From: an uncultured Dysosmobacter sp.
Lineage (GTDB): Bacteria; Bacillota; Clostridia; Oscillospirales; Oscillospiraceae
Assembly: GCA_934636905.1 (NCBI GenBank)
Contig: CAKUBJ010000002.1
Location: forward strand, 17,340-81,339
Direction of reading: 5' to 3'
DNA: 64,000 nt
Positions 26,410-35,299 of the stretch are shown here, in pieces. The notes beneath the pieces are model-generated. The model made no database searches. It saw nothing but the letters and a program-made list of their open reading frames with translations, and was not told where the DNA came from. Within the stretch, counting starts at the first letter, position 1; each line of letters begins with the position of its first letter. Made by a program: the position numbers and the translations under genes.

Positions 26410-26536
26410 GACTGTCAATATAACCCGAAAAGCTTGTGCGCCGGGAAGGAAGATCGTTACGAAAGAAACCCGGGAAGGGTGTCTTTCGTTTTGAATCATA
26501 AGTTTTCTGCACTTTTCAAGTGCAGAAAACTTGCGT
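26410..26536. repeat. dispersed intergenic repeat, copy E (reverse orientation)
   Basis: GACTGTCAATATAACCCG, GGGAAGGAAGATCGTTACG, AAAGAAACCCGGGAAGGGTG, TCTTTCGTTTTGAATCATAA and a GTTTTCTGCACTT/AAGTGCAGAAAAC hairpin match copies C and D. Confidence 0.8.
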
Positions 26537-26608
26537 CCCCTGCTTTATCTCCGTTTTATCCTTGATGCGCTTCCCTGCCCCGCAGCAGGAGAGTATCGCC
26601 TGTCGGGA

Positions 26609-28270
26609 TTACAGCCGGGTCACAACGGGAATGACCATGGGGCTGCGCTTGGTGTTCTTGAAGAGGTAGCTGCTGACGGCAGACTTCACCGCGCTGCGGA
26701 GTTCGCCGTCGTCCCGGCTGCGCTTGCGGCCGCTGACGCCGTCGGCGGCGTCCATGGCCACGTTCTGCAGTTCCTTCATCAGGTCGCCGGACTCCTTGAC
26801 GTAGATAAAGCCCCGGGTGATGATTTCCGGCGGCGCCAGCAGGGCGCCGTCCTGCCCGGCGATGGGAAGCACCACCACCACCATGCCGTCCTCGGCAAGG
26901 CGCTTGCGGTCCCGCATGACCACGGCCCCCACGTCGCCCACGCCGGAGCCGTCCACATAGACCTCCCCGGCAGGCACGGAGCCGCCCAGCTTCATGCTCT
27001 TTCCGGTGATTTCAATGACGCCGCCATTATCGGCAATGGCAATGTGATTGCGCTCCATGCCCATCTGCTGGGCCAGCTGGCAGTGAATCTGCAGCATCCG
27101 CTGCTCCCCGTGGAGGGGGACGAAGAAACGGGGCTTCGTCAGGGCGTGGATGATTTTCAGTTCCTCCTGACAGGCGTGGCCGGAAACGTGGAGCATATCG
27201 GCCCGGTCATAAATCACCGTAGCGCCCTTGCGGAACAGTTCATTGATGACCCGTCCCACCGTTACCTCATTGCCGGGGACGGCGGAGGCGGAGAGAATCA
27301 CCTTGTCCCCGGCGCCGATTTCCACCTGCTTGTGGGTGGAGAAGGCCATGCGGTACAGGGCGCTCATTTCCTCTCCCTGAGAGCCGGTGGTAACGATGAC
27401 CTGCTTGTTCTTGGGCAGGTTCTTGATTTTGTTAATGTCCACCAGCGTGTTCTTGGGCACCTTCATGTAGCCCAGTTCCGTGGAAACCTTCATCATGTTC
27501 TCCATGCTGCGGCCGGTGACGGCCACCTTCCGGCCGCACTGGGCGGCGGCGTCCAGCACCTGCTGCACCCGGTGGACGTTGGAGGCAAAGGTGGTGACGA
27601 TGATGCGCTCGTCACAGTTCTGGAACTGACGCATGAAGGTGGCGCCCACCGTCCGTTCGGAGGGGGTGAAGCCGGGGCGCTCCACATTGGTGGAGTCGGC
27701 GCACAGGCACAGAACGCCCTCCTTCCCCAGTTCCCCCAGCCGGGCAAGGTCAATGACCTCCCCGTCAATGGGGGTGGAGTCGATTTTGAAGTCGCCGGTG
27801 TGGACAATGGTGCCCATCTTGGTGTGGATGGCAAAGGCCACAGAGTCGGCAATGGAGTGGTTCACATGGATGAACTCCACGGTGAACTTCCCTGCCCGGA
27901 CGCTCTTCCCCGGCTCTACGGTGATGAGTTTGGTGGACTTCACCAGCTGGTGCTCCTCCAGCTTCAGCTTGATGAGGCCGGCGGTGAAACGGGTGCAGTA
28001 GATGGGCAGATTGATCTGCTTGAGGACATAGGGGATGGCGCCGATGTGATCCTCGTGGCCGTGGGTGATGAACAGGCCCCGGATCCGGGACTTGTTCTTG
28101 ATGAGGTAGGTCACATCGGGGATCACGCAGTCGATGCCGTACATATCGTCCCCAGGGAAGGCCATGCCGCAGTCCACCACGATGATTTCACCGCCGTACT
28201 CATAGGCGGTCATGTTCTTGCCGATCTCGTTGAGGCCGCCAAGAGGGATGATTTTCAGTTTTTCTGCCAT
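26609..28270 (-). CDS. rnj: ribonuclease J
   Basis: A 553-residue metallo-beta-lactamase/beta-CASP RNase of Firmicutes RNA decay and rRNA processing, with both endonuclease and 5'-exonuclease activity. Zinc motif HGHEDH at residues 70-75, further ligands at HVNHS and HTGDFK, a beta-CASP segment (TTGSQGEEMSALYRM), VSGHACQEEL and the FVPLHGE motif. The C-terminal domain is present and of standard length. AAGGAG lies about 11 nt before the ATG, slightly long. Whether it is J1 or J2 cannot be decided here. Confidence 0.95.
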   Translation of the reverse strand: MAEKLKIIPLGGLNEIGKNMTAYEYGGEIIVVDCGMAFPGDDMYGIDCVIPDVTYLIKNKSRIRGLFITHGHEDHIGAIPYVLKQINLPIYCTRFTAGLIKLKLEEHQLVKSTKLITVEPGKSVRAGKFTVEFIHVNHSIADSVAFAIHTKMGTIVHTGDFKIDSTPIDGEVIDLARLGELGKEGVLCLCADSTNVERPGFTPSERTVGATFMRQFQNCDERIIVTTFASNVHRVQQVLDAAAQCGRKVAVTGRSMENMMKVSTELGYMKVPKNTLVDINKIKNLPKNKQVIVTTGSQGEEMSALYRMAFSTHKQVEIGAGDKVILSASAVPGNEVTVGRVINELFRKGATVIYDRADMLHVSGHACQEELKIIHALTKPRFFVPLHGEQRMLQIHCQLAQQMGMERNHIAIADNGGVIEITGKSMKLGGSVPAGEVYVDGSGVGDVGAVVMRDRKRLAEDGMVVVVLPIAGQDGALLAPPEIITRGFIYVKESGDLMKELQNVAMDAADGVSGRKRSRDDGELRSAVKSAVSSYLFKNTKRSPMVIPVVTRL

Positions 28271-28780
28271 AGATGATAAAACTCCTTTGAAATCGCCGGG
28301 GCACAGGCGCTCCGGCGGAATATGTAAGGATTTCCCTGAAAGCCGGTACGGGACAGCACCGATGGGCGCAATAAATTAAAGACGTCCGTTGGCCGCGCGG
28401 CCCCGTTTCGCCGGCGGAGGTTCGGTTTCGTCTGTTCAGTCCGGATCCGGATGCTCCGGGACGTGCCGCCGGCGTGAGCCGGCCGACTGGTTCTGCCCGG
28501 AGATCGTGTATGGAAAACCCTTTTTATTATTCAACCGCAGATACATCGCGGTAAAATACGAAAGAAAGAAATATGGAGAAACCGCAGGTGAGGCTTGCTC
28601 CCTGACGCTGAATTTGATATAGTATAACACAGATCCCCGCATTTGTATACATAAAATTTTGTAAATTGTCATGGAGCGTGCCTGCCGCAGGCAAAAAACG
28701 CGGCGGTTTCCCCCGGATACCGCCGGTGCGCCGGCAGGCGGCTGCATGAATGCCGATAGAGGACAAAGGGGTAGAGAAGG
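28271..28780. other. 510-nt intergenic region between divergent rnj and the LacI-type gene
   Basis: No gene is supported: the open frames are short, lack ribosome sites and have no recognisable homology. An AT-rich stretch at 28610-28670 contains TATACT on the minus strand (near 28618) that may be the rnj -10 element, with no good -35. GCCTGCCGCAGGC near 28680 is a short palindrome. Confidence 0.4.
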
Positions 28781-29806
28781 ATGCGAACCACCATCAAAAT
28801 GATTGCGGAGCGGGCCGGGGTATCCATCGGAACGGTGGATCGGGTGCTCCATGACCGACCCTATGTAAAGGCGGAGGTGCGGGAGCGGGTGCTCCGGGTG
28901 CTGGAGGAGCTGGACTACCGTCCCAACCGCATGGCCAGCGCACTGGCCACCAGCGGCACCCCCCGGCATCTGGCGCTGGTGCAGCCGGAGTGGGAAAAGG
29001 GCTATGTGCAGGAGGAGATGGAGGCGGGGGCCGCCCGCTTTCTGGAGGAGTACCGGGACTACAACGTGACGCTGGATCTGCGCACCTACCCCCGGGGGGA
29101 CGACGGGGAGTGCCGCCGCCTGCTGCACGAGGCGGCGGAGACAGGGGCGCAGGCCATTGCCCTGTGTGCCTCCGACACGCCGGAAATCCGGCTGGCCATG
29201 GAGCGTCTCGCAGAACGGGGAACCCCTGTGGCCACCTTCAATTCCGATGTCCCCGGCGGCCGCCGCCTCTGCTATGTGGGAGAGGACGGACACCACGCCG
29301 GCCGGGTGGCCGGGGAGATTGCCTCCCGGCTTCTGAAAAAGGACGATGCCTTTCTGGTGATTTATGCCGACCCGGCCTACAGCGCCCACAAGGCCCGGGT
29401 GGACGGCTTTCTGGAGCGTCTGGAGGAGCGGGGGATTCCCGCCGGAAACGGGATGGTGGCGGCCACCCACCGGGATTACCGCCAGACCGCCGACGCCGTG
29501 GCCGATGCCCTGACCCGCCATCCGGCGCTGAAGCTGGTGTACATGGCCAACCCCAGCGTGCCGGCCTGTGTGGAGGTCATCGACAGCCGGGGGCTGACGG
29601 GGAAAATTCACGTCCTGACCCACGACTGCGGCCCTGAGATTCAGGGGCTGCTGCGCAGCGGACAGGTGGATTTCACCATCGGGCAGGATTTGGCCTGCCA
29701 GCCGTATCAGGCGCTGAAGCTGCTCTTCGGCGCGCTGATGGGACAGCCGCCGAAGCAGGACTGCTACGATACCGCCAGCCCCATTCTGAACGCGGAAACC
29801 ATCTGA
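28781..29806 (+). CDS. LacI-family transcriptional regulator
   Basis: A 341-residue repressor. The N-terminal helix-turn-helix (TIKMIAERAGVSIGTVDRVLH) and hinge (YRPNRMASAL) are followed by a periplasmic-binding-protein-like sensor domain (about 60-335) of the sugar-binding type, with SDVPGGRRLCYVGEDGHHAGR and a YMANPSVPACVEV region. The ligand is probably a small sugar or polyol, but no transport or sugar operon is adjacent, so the target is unclear. AAAGGGG lies 9 nt before the ATG. A terminator follows directly. Confidence 0.88.
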   Translation: MRTTIKMIAERAGVSIGTVDRVLHDRPYVKAEVRERVLRVLEELDYRPNRMASALATSGTPRHLALVQPEWEKGYVQEEMEAGAARFLEEYRDYNVTLDLRTYPRGDDGECRRLLHEAAETGAQAIALCASDTPEIRLAMERLAERGTPVATFNSDVPGGRRLCYVGEDGHHAGRVAGEIASRLLKKDDAFLVIYADPAYSAHKARVDGFLERLEERGIPAGNGMVAATHRDYRQTADAVADALTRHPALKLVYMANPSVPACVEVIDSRGLTGKIHVLTHDCGPEIQGLLRSGQVDFTIGQDLACQPYQALKLLFGALMGQPPKQDCYDTASPILNAETI

Positions 29807-29836
29807 CCGGCAGGTGGATTGACCCATAGAGAAAAC

Positions 29837-29865
29837 CGGAGCCGCGCGTTTTTCGCGCGGCTCCG
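29837..29865 (+). terminator. terminator of the LacI-type gene
   Basis: CGGAGCCGCGCG and CGCGCGGCTCCG form a 12-bp stem with a TTTTT loop, but no T-run follows. Confidence 0.55.
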
Positions 29866-30003
29866 AACGTCTCCCGGGGGAACGGAGGCAGTCAGCATCC
29901 ATGCGGCGGCGGAAACGGCAGGGAGGGACTGCAAATTCCCTTGCAATGCAGGTCGAAACGCGGTACACTACCATCAGATTTCTCTTTTCCGGGAGGACGC
30001 GCC

Positions 30004-31215
30004 ATGAAACCTGTCCGGCCGCTGGGGCTGTATATCCACATCCCCTTCTGCAAATCCAAATGCGTCTACTGCGACTTCTACTCCCTCTCCGGCAGGGAGG
30101 GACGCATGGACGACTACACCGCCGCCCTCTGCGCCCATCTGCGGGAAACGGCGCCCTTTGCCGCCGCCTACACGGTGGACACGGTCTACTTCGGCGGCGG
30201 CACCCCCAGCTATCTGGGGGAAAAGCGGCTGCGGGAAATCCTGAAAACCGTGGAGAAGCGGTACCATCTGGCGAAGGAGCCGGAGATTACGCTGGAGGCC
30301 AACCCGGATTCCGCCGGGGACTGGAAAGCCCTCCGGGCACTGCGGCGGGCGGGCTTCAACCGCATCTCTCTGGGGATGCAGTCCGCCTGCGACGAGGAAC
30401 TGAAGGCCATCGGCCGGGTGCACACGGCGGCGCAGGTGGGGCAGGCGGCGGAGGCCGTCCGCAGAGCCGGATTCAAAAACCTGTCCTTGGATTTGATTTA
30501 CGGCCTGCCCCATCAGACGCAGGCGCGGTGGATGGAAAATCTGGCCGCCGCCGTGGAACTGAATCCGGAGCATCTGAGCTGCTACGGGCTGAAGGTGGAG
30601 GAGGGAACCCCTCTTTTTGCCATGCAGGACACCGCCGGCCTGCCGGGGGACGAGGAGCAGGCGGATATGTATCTGCAGACCGTGGAGTTTCTGAAGCAGT
30701 ACGGCTATGAGCAGTACGAAATCTCCAACTTTGCAAAGCCCGGATACGCCTCCCGCCACAATCTGAAATACTGGCAGCTGCAGGAGTACGCCGGCTTCGG
30801 GCCCGGCGCCCACAGCGATTTCGGCGGCGTCCGGTACGCCTACGCCAAAGACCTGGACGCCTACATTGCCGCCGCCCGGGGCGGGGCGTTCCAGTTTTCG
30901 GAAAACAGCGCCATTCCGCCCCGGGACAGGGACACGGAGTGGGTGATGCTGGGGCTGCGCACCGTTTACGGGCTGGACCCCGCAGACTACGAGCACCGCT
31001 TCTGCCGCCGGTTTGACCCCATTTTCCTGCCCTTTCTGCAAAAGTGCGAGGCGGCAGGCTACGCCCTGCTGGAGGACGGCCGCTGGCACCTGACCCCCCG
31101 GGGCTTTCTGGTGTCCAACCGGATTATCTCCGCCCTGCTGGATGCCCAAGCAGCGGAGAAGCAGCGCCGGGCGGACGCCGCCGCCCGGGGTGACTTCCGG
31201 GTGCGGCTGGACTGA
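30004..31215 (+). CDS. hemW: radical SAM protein HemW (heme chaperone family)
   Basis: A 403-residue relative of oxygen-independent coproporphyrinogen oxidase. The radical SAM Cys triad CKSKCVYC is at 16-23, with the GGGTPSYL glycine-rich loop near 65, EANPDSAGDWKAL near 98, and the HemW_C domain (about 300-395). HemW binds and hands over heme rather than making it. In Firmicutes it often lies near lepA or hrcA, but here it stands alone. GGGAGG precedes the ATG at 30004. Confidence 0.92.
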   Translation: MKPVRPLGLYIHIPFCKSKCVYCDFYSLSGREGRMDDYTAALCAHLRETAPFAAAYTVDTVYFGGGTPSYLGEKRLREILKTVEKRYHLAKEPEITLEANPDSAGDWKALRALRRAGFNRISLGMQSACDEELKAIGRVHTAAQVGQAAEAVRRAGFKNLSLDLIYGLPHQTQARWMENLAAAVELNPEHLSCYGLKVEEGTPLFAMQDTAGLPGDEEQADMYLQTVEFLKQYGYEQYEISNFAKPGYASRHNLKYWQLQEYAGFGPGAHSDFGGVRYAYAKDLDAYIAAARGGAFQFSENSAIPPRDRDTEWVMLGLRTVYGLDPADYEHRFCRRFDPIFLPFLQKCEAAGYALLEDGRWHLTPRGFLVSNRIISALLDAQAAEKQRRADAAARGDFRVRLD

Positions 31216-31323
31216 GGTTCAGCCGGCGCCCCATGGCTGCGGCAGAAGCGCCCCTGCGGGGGCTTCCCATCGTGATTTTACAGGGTGACAGGCGGTGCGC
31301 CGCCGTCAGGAAAGGATGATACC

Positions 31324-32361
31324 ATGTACGTTTACAGTCCCGGGCAATGGGCACTGCTGTTTTTCTTCTACTGCTTCTGCGGATGGGTGTGGGAGTCCTG
31401 CTATGTATCCGCAAAGCAGCGCCGCTGGGTCAACCGCGGCTTCCTCCACGGCCCTCTGCTGCCCATCTACGGCTCCGGCGCCATTATCATCCTTTTCGTG
31501 ACCCTGCCGGTGGCGGATAATTTCTGGCTGGTGTACCTGCTGGGGACGCTGGCCGCCACCGCGCTGGAATATGTGGTAGGCGCCGTCATGGAGCAGCTGT
31601 TCAAGGTGCGCTACTGGGACTACTCCAAACAGCCCTGCAACCTCCACGGCTACATCTGCCTCAGCAGTTCCATTGCATGGGGCTTTTTCTCCGATCTGCT
31701 GGTCTACTGGATTCATCCGCCGGTTGACCGGCTGCTGCACCGGCTGCCGGCACTGCTGGTCAATCCGCTGGCGGCGGTCATTGCCGCCGCGTTCATCGTG
31801 GATACCGTCAAGTCCACCAAAGCGGCCGTCGACCTGCGGGAGGTGCTTACCCGCCTCACCGAGGAGAATGCCGAGCTGCGGAGGCTGGCGCAGAAGGCGG
31901 AGGCGGTGCAGTCCCGCACGGAGGAGGAACTGCGGGCTTTCCGGGAAAAGACTTCTCTGGACAAGTACCTGCTGCAGTCCTATCTCAGTGAGGAACTGGA
32001 AACTCATCGCGCCGTGAAGCAGGCCCGGAAGCAGCGCCGCCGTGAGGCGCTGGAGGCCGCCTTCCGCCGCCGGGTGGAATCCAAGCTGGAGGTGCTCTCC
32101 AACATTGCTCAGGCGCTGGAAAAGACCCGTGCCGCGCTGGATGACGGCGTGGACGAGCCGGGGGAAAAGGCGCTGGCACAGCACCGGGCGGAACTGGACA
32201 GCCTCATCGATGCCGTCCGCCAGAAGGAGGCACAGGTGCGCACCCGCTCCATCCAGCGCTACGAGGCCACACTGCGAATCCTCCGGGCCAACCCCACTGC
32301 CCGGGCAAAGGAGGAGTTCTCCGAGGCGCTGTCCTCCCTGCGGAAGCTGCTGGAACGCTGA
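31324..32361 (+). CDS. CmpB-family membrane protein (putative ABC permease) with coiled-coil tail
   Basis: A 345-residue protein. The first 165 residues form the PF06541-type membrane domain (formerly DUF1113), with WALLFFFYCFCGWVWESCYVS and GFLHGPLLPIYGSGAI as typical motifs and about five helices. From 165 a charged, heptad-rich region of about 170 residues is predicted to be a cytoplasmic coiled coil (LREVLTRLTEENAELRRLAQ...). The name permease is a database label; no ATPase is nearby and transport is unproven. AAAGGATG precedes the ATG. Confidence 0.75.
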   Translation: MYVYSPGQWALLFFFYCFCGWVWESCYVSAKQRRWVNRGFLHGPLLPIYGSGAIIILFVTLPVADNFWLVYLLGTLAATALEYVVGAVMEQLFKVRYWDYSKQPCNLHGYICLSSSIAWGFFSDLLVYWIHPPVDRLLHRLPALLVNPLAAVIAAAFIVDTVKSTKAAVDLREVLTRLTEENAELRRLAQKAEAVQSRTEEELRAFREKTSLDKYLLQSYLSEELETHRAVKQARKQRRREALEAAFRRRVESKLEVLSNIAQALEKTRAALDDGVDEPGEKALAQHRAELDSLIDAVRQKEAQVRTRSIQRYEATLRILRANPTARAKEEFSEALSSLRKLLER

Positions 32362-32389
32362 GGGCGGCATTGTAAAGCGGTACAGAAGC

Positions 32390-32427
32390 ACACCCCCGGC
32401 GCCGTGTCGGCGCCGGGGGTGTCTTTG
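32390..32427 (+). terminator. first of two tandem terminators after the CmpB-family gene
   Basis: ACACCCCCGGCGCC and GGCGCCGGGGGTGT form a 14-bp stem followed by CTTTGT. Confidence 0.8.
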
Positions 32428-32464
32428 TATGAAAGAAACGCCGCCCCCTTCCCGGCAGAAGCAC

Positions 32465-32496
32465 CCCCCGGTGCCGCGGCACCGGGGGTTGTTTTC
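32465..32496. terminator. second terminator, between convergent genes
   Basis: CCCCGGTGCC and GGCACCGGGG form a 10-bp stem followed by TTGTTTTCC. It lies between the CmpB-family gene and the converging racemase gene. Confidence 0.7.
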
Positions 32497-32518
32497 CGTC
32501 ATATACACCGTTCCGGTT

Positions 32519-33166
32519 TTACGCTTCCAGCAGGCGGAGCATTTCCTCCGCCGGATCCAGAACAGGCAGACGGATCTGCCCTTCCAGCGCCTCCCGGAAA
32601 TAGGGGAAGTGGGTGCAGCCCAGCACCAGCGCCTCCGCCCCGGCGTCCTCAAACCATGCGCACAGTTCCGGCAGGCGGTGGCGGGCAATCAGTGCCTCCG
32701 GCTCCTCTCCGGCCTCAATGGACAGCACCACCGGCAGCAGCCCGGCGGTGCGCAAAGTCAGTGCCGGATTGACGGCCAGCATGGTGCGCTCAATGCCCGC
32801 CGCCCCCTGGGCGTTGGCGGCAATCACCGCCAGTGAGCGGTACCGGGGCGCCAGCTGCCGGTACACGTCCAGCGGCGTGACGATGTTCAGCCCCGTTTCC
32901 CGGGCAATGGGTGTAAAATCCACGGAGCCGGAAAGGGAATTGCAGTAAATCAGCGCCCTCCGGCAGCCGTGCGCCGCCTGCGCCTGCCGCAGCAGGGCGG
33001 TGACGGCGGCAGCTTTCTCCTCCGGCGGGGAAATCTGAAAGGCCGTCTGCCGGTTTGGATCCTCCGACACCGGGCAGAACAGCCCGGCAAGACCCCGGGC
33101 AGCCAGCAGATCCATCCCCATGCGGGTGTCCACCGGGGTGCCTGCCATAACGATAATGGGTTCCAT
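32519..33166 (-). CDS. aspartate/glutamate racemase family protein
   Basis: A 215-residue protein of the Asp/Glu racemase superfamily. The two catalytic Cys are visible in IYCNSLSG near 75 and VLGCTHFPYF near 184. It is shorter than MurI (about 260) and starts MEPIIVMAGTPVDTRMGMD rather than with the MurI DSG motif, so it may be a side branch (hydantoin or aspartate racemase-like). The ATG at 33166 follows AGGAGCG. yitT lies 25 nt upstream on the same strand. Confidence 0.75.
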   Translation of the reverse strand: MEPIIVMAGTPVDTRMGMDLLAARGLAGLFCPVSEDPNRQTAFQISPPEEKAAAVTALLRQAQAAHGCRRALIYCNSLSGSVDFTPIARETGLNIVTPLDVYRQLAPRYRSLAVIAANAQGAAGIERTMLAVNPALTLRTAGLLPVVLSIEAGEEPEALIARHRLPELCAWFEDAGAEALVLGCTHFPYFREALEGQIRLPVLDPAEEMLRLLEA

Positions 33167-33191
33167 CTCTGTTCGCTCCTGTCTCTGACGT

Positions 33192-34076
33192 TCAGCCGAG
33201 TTTTTTCTGGAAATTGCCGCAGATCCGCACGCCCTCCTGCAGGGTGATGAAGGCATGGGGATCCAGTTCGTGGACAAGGTGGAAGAGTTCCTCAATCTCA
33301 TACTTGGAAAGGCACACGCACAGCACATGGACGCCCTCCCCGGTGTAGGCGCCTACGCCTTCCCACCAGGTCACGCCCCGTCCCATCCTGTCCAGAATGC
33401 GCCGCCCCAGTTCCTTCTCTCTGGCCCGGGTGAAAATCAGCGCCTGCACGCTGATGTTCTGCTGATGCGCCTTGTCCACCATCATGGCGGAGGCGAAGTT
33501 GTAAATCACGGAATAGATGGCCACCTCCGGCTTGAAAAGCAGCAGGCACACGGCGTACAGAAAGGCATTGAAGGTCATGGAGAACCGTCCCACGGTGAAG
33601 CGGCTGCCCTTTTTGCTCAGGCACAGGCCGATGACGTCCAGCCCGCCGCCGCTGCCGCCGCAGGTAAGCACCAACCCAGAGCCGATGCCGGAGAGGATAC
33701 CCCCCAGCAGGCAGCAGGTCAGGGTGTCGTCCACCAGCATGGCGGAGGGGGCGGGAATCACACTGTAGAAGAGGGAGAATGCCGTTGTGCAGACCACGGT
33801 TTTCAGCACGAACTTCTTCCCCAGAATCCGGCGGGCATACAGCAGAATGGGAATGTTGGAGAGAAAGTACAGGATGCCCGCAATGTCATAGCGGTCAAAG
33901 TTCAGGCCGCCCCAGGTCTGGAGCAGCGTCCGGATCAGCTGGCACACGCCCATGCTGCCGCCGGCATAAAGTCCCAGCGGGACGATGAAATAATTCAGGG
34001 AAAACGCAATCAGAAGTTCTCCGAAAATACACGCCAGCATCCGGAGTCCCGGACGGTGCACTGCGGTGTTGAGCAT
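33192..34076 (-). CDS. yitT: YitT-family membrane protein
   Basis: A 294-residue protein with five or six hydrophobic helices (two DUF161 repeats: FIVPLGLYAGGSMGVCQLI near 30 and GIGSGLVLTCGGSGGGLDVIGL near 137). A C-terminal DUF2179 domain (about 210-290) is predicted to be a cytoplasmic ligand-binding ferredoxin-like fold. The function of this widespread Firmicutes family is unknown. It is probably cotranscribed with the racemase gene. Confidence 0.88.
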   Translation of the reverse strand: MLNTAVHRPGLRMLACIFGELLIAFSLNYFIVPLGLYAGGSMGVCQLIRTLLQTWGGLNFDRYDIAGILYFLSNIPILLYARRILGKKFVLKTVVCTTAFSLFYSVIPAPSAMLVDDTLTCCLLGGILSGIGSGLVLTCGGSGGGLDVIGLCLSKKGSRFTVGRFSMTFNAFLYAVCLLLFKPEVAIYSVIYNFASAMMVDKAHQQNISVQALIFTRAREKELGRRILDRMGRGVTWWEGVGAYTGEGVHVLCVCLSKYEIEELFHLVHELDPHAFITLQEGVRICGNFQKKLG

Positions 34077-34185
34077 TTTCTTCCGCCCCTTTCCTGTGTC
34101 TGTGCAGGTATCTGCTGTGCAGTTTCTGCGGTTACGGCTCCATTATACAGCCCCTGCCCCAAAACCGCAAGATTTCCCGCAAGTT

Positions 34186-34482
34186 TTACAGGCTGTAGCG
34201 CAGAGAGTTGTAAAGCCGGTTCTTCGCCCGGCTCAGCGTCCGGGAAACGGTGGAGCGGTTCAGGTGAAGCTTCAGGGCAATCTGCCCCATGGTAAGGCCG
34301 TGGTCATAATAAAGTTCCAGCACCTGCCGCTGCCGCTCCGTCAGCACCTGCCGGCGGGCCAGCCGAAGATTCCTGCGCAGGCGCTCCAGCTGCTCGTCGT
34401 TGGTAGGGGCGTTCTCCCGCTCCCAGCTGGCCAGATCCGCCAGCCACTGGCCGCCCCGGGCGTCAAGACTGATTCGCTCCAT
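34186..34482 (-). CDS. sigma-70 region 4-like helix-turn-helix protein
   Basis: A 98-residue protein whose C-terminal half is a sigma region 4 domain: LTERQRQVLELYYDHGLTMGQIALKLHLNRSTVSRTLSRAK. No region 2 is present, so it cannot be a full sigma factor by itself. It may pair with another subunit or act as a DNA-binding regulator, as in phage and UviA-type proteins. Its ATG overlaps the previous stop by one base (TGATG). Last gene of a three-gene translationally coupled cluster. Confidence 0.8.
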   Translation of the reverse strand: MERISLDARGGQWLADLASWERENAPTNDEQLERLRRNLRLARRQVLTERQRQVLELYYDHGLTMGQIALKLHLNRSTVSRTLSRAKNRLYNSLRYSL

Positions 34483-34694
34483 CAGCGTACCTCCTTATCG
34501 TAATAATGCGCCGTCAGACGGGCCAGATCCCGGGCCTCCTGCCAGAGGGGCAGCAGCGCCGCAATCCGGCGGCGGAGTTCCAGCGCGGCGGCGGGATCCG
34601 TCTCCTGCCGCTCCATCCCCCGGAGCATCACGATCCGCTCCCGGATGACGGCGGCGCGGCCGGCATACTCCACGGACATTTCCAGCAGCGTCAT
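34482..34694 (-). CDS. 70-aa helical protein of the sigma-like cluster
   Basis: Starts at ATG 34694 with GGGAGG about 8 nt upstream. The 70 residues are helix-forming and highly charged (AAVIRERIVMLRGMERQETD), without Cys or membrane segments. Its ends overlap both neighbours (ATGA on one side, TGATG on the other), so the three proteins are probably made in fixed proportion. No function recognised; a phage-style packaging or anti-sigma role is conceivable. Confidence 0.65.
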   Translation of the reverse strand: MTLLEMSVEYAGRAAVIRERIVMLRGMERQETDPAAALELRRRIAALLPLWQEARDLARLTAHYYDKEVR

Positions 34695-34876
34695 AGGCGT
34701 GCCTCCCGTCCCCGGATTTCCCGGCAGGGGCGCAGTTCCCGCCTTGCCAGTTCCGGCAGACAGCCGGTGCAGGCAAGGGCGCCGTTGCAGCACCAGTATT
34801 CCTCGCCCCTGACAATTTCCCGACCGCAGAGGGTGCACCGCACCACGCTGCGTTCCGGCCTGCTTTTTATGTTCAA
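34691..34876 (-). CDS. small zinc-finger-like protein
   Basis: A 61-residue protein starting at TTG 34876, 7 nt after GGGAGGG. Cys pairs RCTLCGREI, EYWCCNGALACTGCL suggest one treble-clef or zinc-ribbon site. It overlaps the next gene by 4 nt. The cluster is divergent from the tRNA-Thr promoter. No homology beyond the metal-binding pattern. Confidence 0.6.
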   Translation of the reverse strand: MNIKSRPERSVVRCTLCGREIVRGEEYWCCNGALACTGCLPELARRELRPCREIRGREARL

Positions 34877-34920
34877 TCCAATCCCTCCCAAAAAGTGTTG
34901 CAGAAAAGCAAAAAAAGCTG

Positions 34921-34949
34921 TTGACAAAAGTGCCGTGTTCTGATAAGAT
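34921..34949 (+). promoter_or_regulatory. promoter of the tRNA-Thr/tRNA-Tyr unit
   Basis: Consensus TTGACA at 34921-34926, a 17-nt spacer and TAAGAT at 34944-34949, 19 nt before tRNA-Thr. Confidence 0.85.
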
Positions 34950-34968
34950 AATCACTGCTGTTGGAACT

Positions 34969-35044
34969 GCTGGTGTAGCTCAGCTGGTAGAGCAGCTGAT
35001 TTGTAATCAGCAGGTCGGGGGTTCGAATCCGTCCACCAGCTCCA
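34969..35044 (+). tRNA. tRNA-Thr (anticodon UGU)
   Basis: A 76-nt tRNA with encoded CCA. Acceptor GCTGGTG pairs with CACCAGC, the anticodon loop is TTTGTAA, and the T-loop is GTTCGAATC. Confidence 0.97.
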
Positions 35045-35055
35045 AAATTTCATAT

Positions 35056-35140
35056 GGGGGAATTCCAGAGCGGCCAAATGGGGCAGACTGTAAATCTGTT
35101 GTCACTGACTTCGGTGGTTCGAATCCACCTTCCCCCACCA
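35056..35140 (+). tRNA. tRNA-Tyr (anticodon GUA)
   Basis: An 85-nt class II tRNA with encoded CCA. Acceptor GGGGGAA pairs with TTCCCCC, the anticodon loop is CTGTAAA, and it has a long variable arm. It lies 11 nt after tRNA-Thr. Confidence 0.97.
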
Positions 35141-35176
35141 ATCGAACGCAGACTGTGTCTGTGTTCGATTTTTTTG
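35141..35176 (+). terminator. terminator of the tRNA pair
   Basis: ATCGAAC plus AGAC pairs with GTCT plus GTTCGAT, followed by seven or more T. Confidence 0.9.
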
Positions 35177-35179
35177 CCC

Positions 35180-35254
35180 TTATGCCGCAGCGGCGGGGCT
35201 GCCGGGGGGAGCTGCCGCTCCTCCTGCGGCGTGGTGCAGGGATGAGTTCCGCAT
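35180..35254 (-). CDS. possible 24-aa small ORF divergent from the S24 repressor
   Basis: On the minus strand, AAAAGGAGG lies 10 nt before an ATG (35254) that opens a 24-codon Ala/Gly/Pro-rich frame. The ribosome site is strong but the peptide is low-complexity and overlaps GC-rich palindromic DNA. It lies on the far side of the three repeated sites from the repressor gene. Confidence 0.25.
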   Translation of the reverse strand: MRNSSLHHAAGGAAAPPGSPAAAA

Positions 35255-35299
35255 GAATGATACGCCTCCTTTTCACTGCTTGTCCTGCCATGATTTCCC

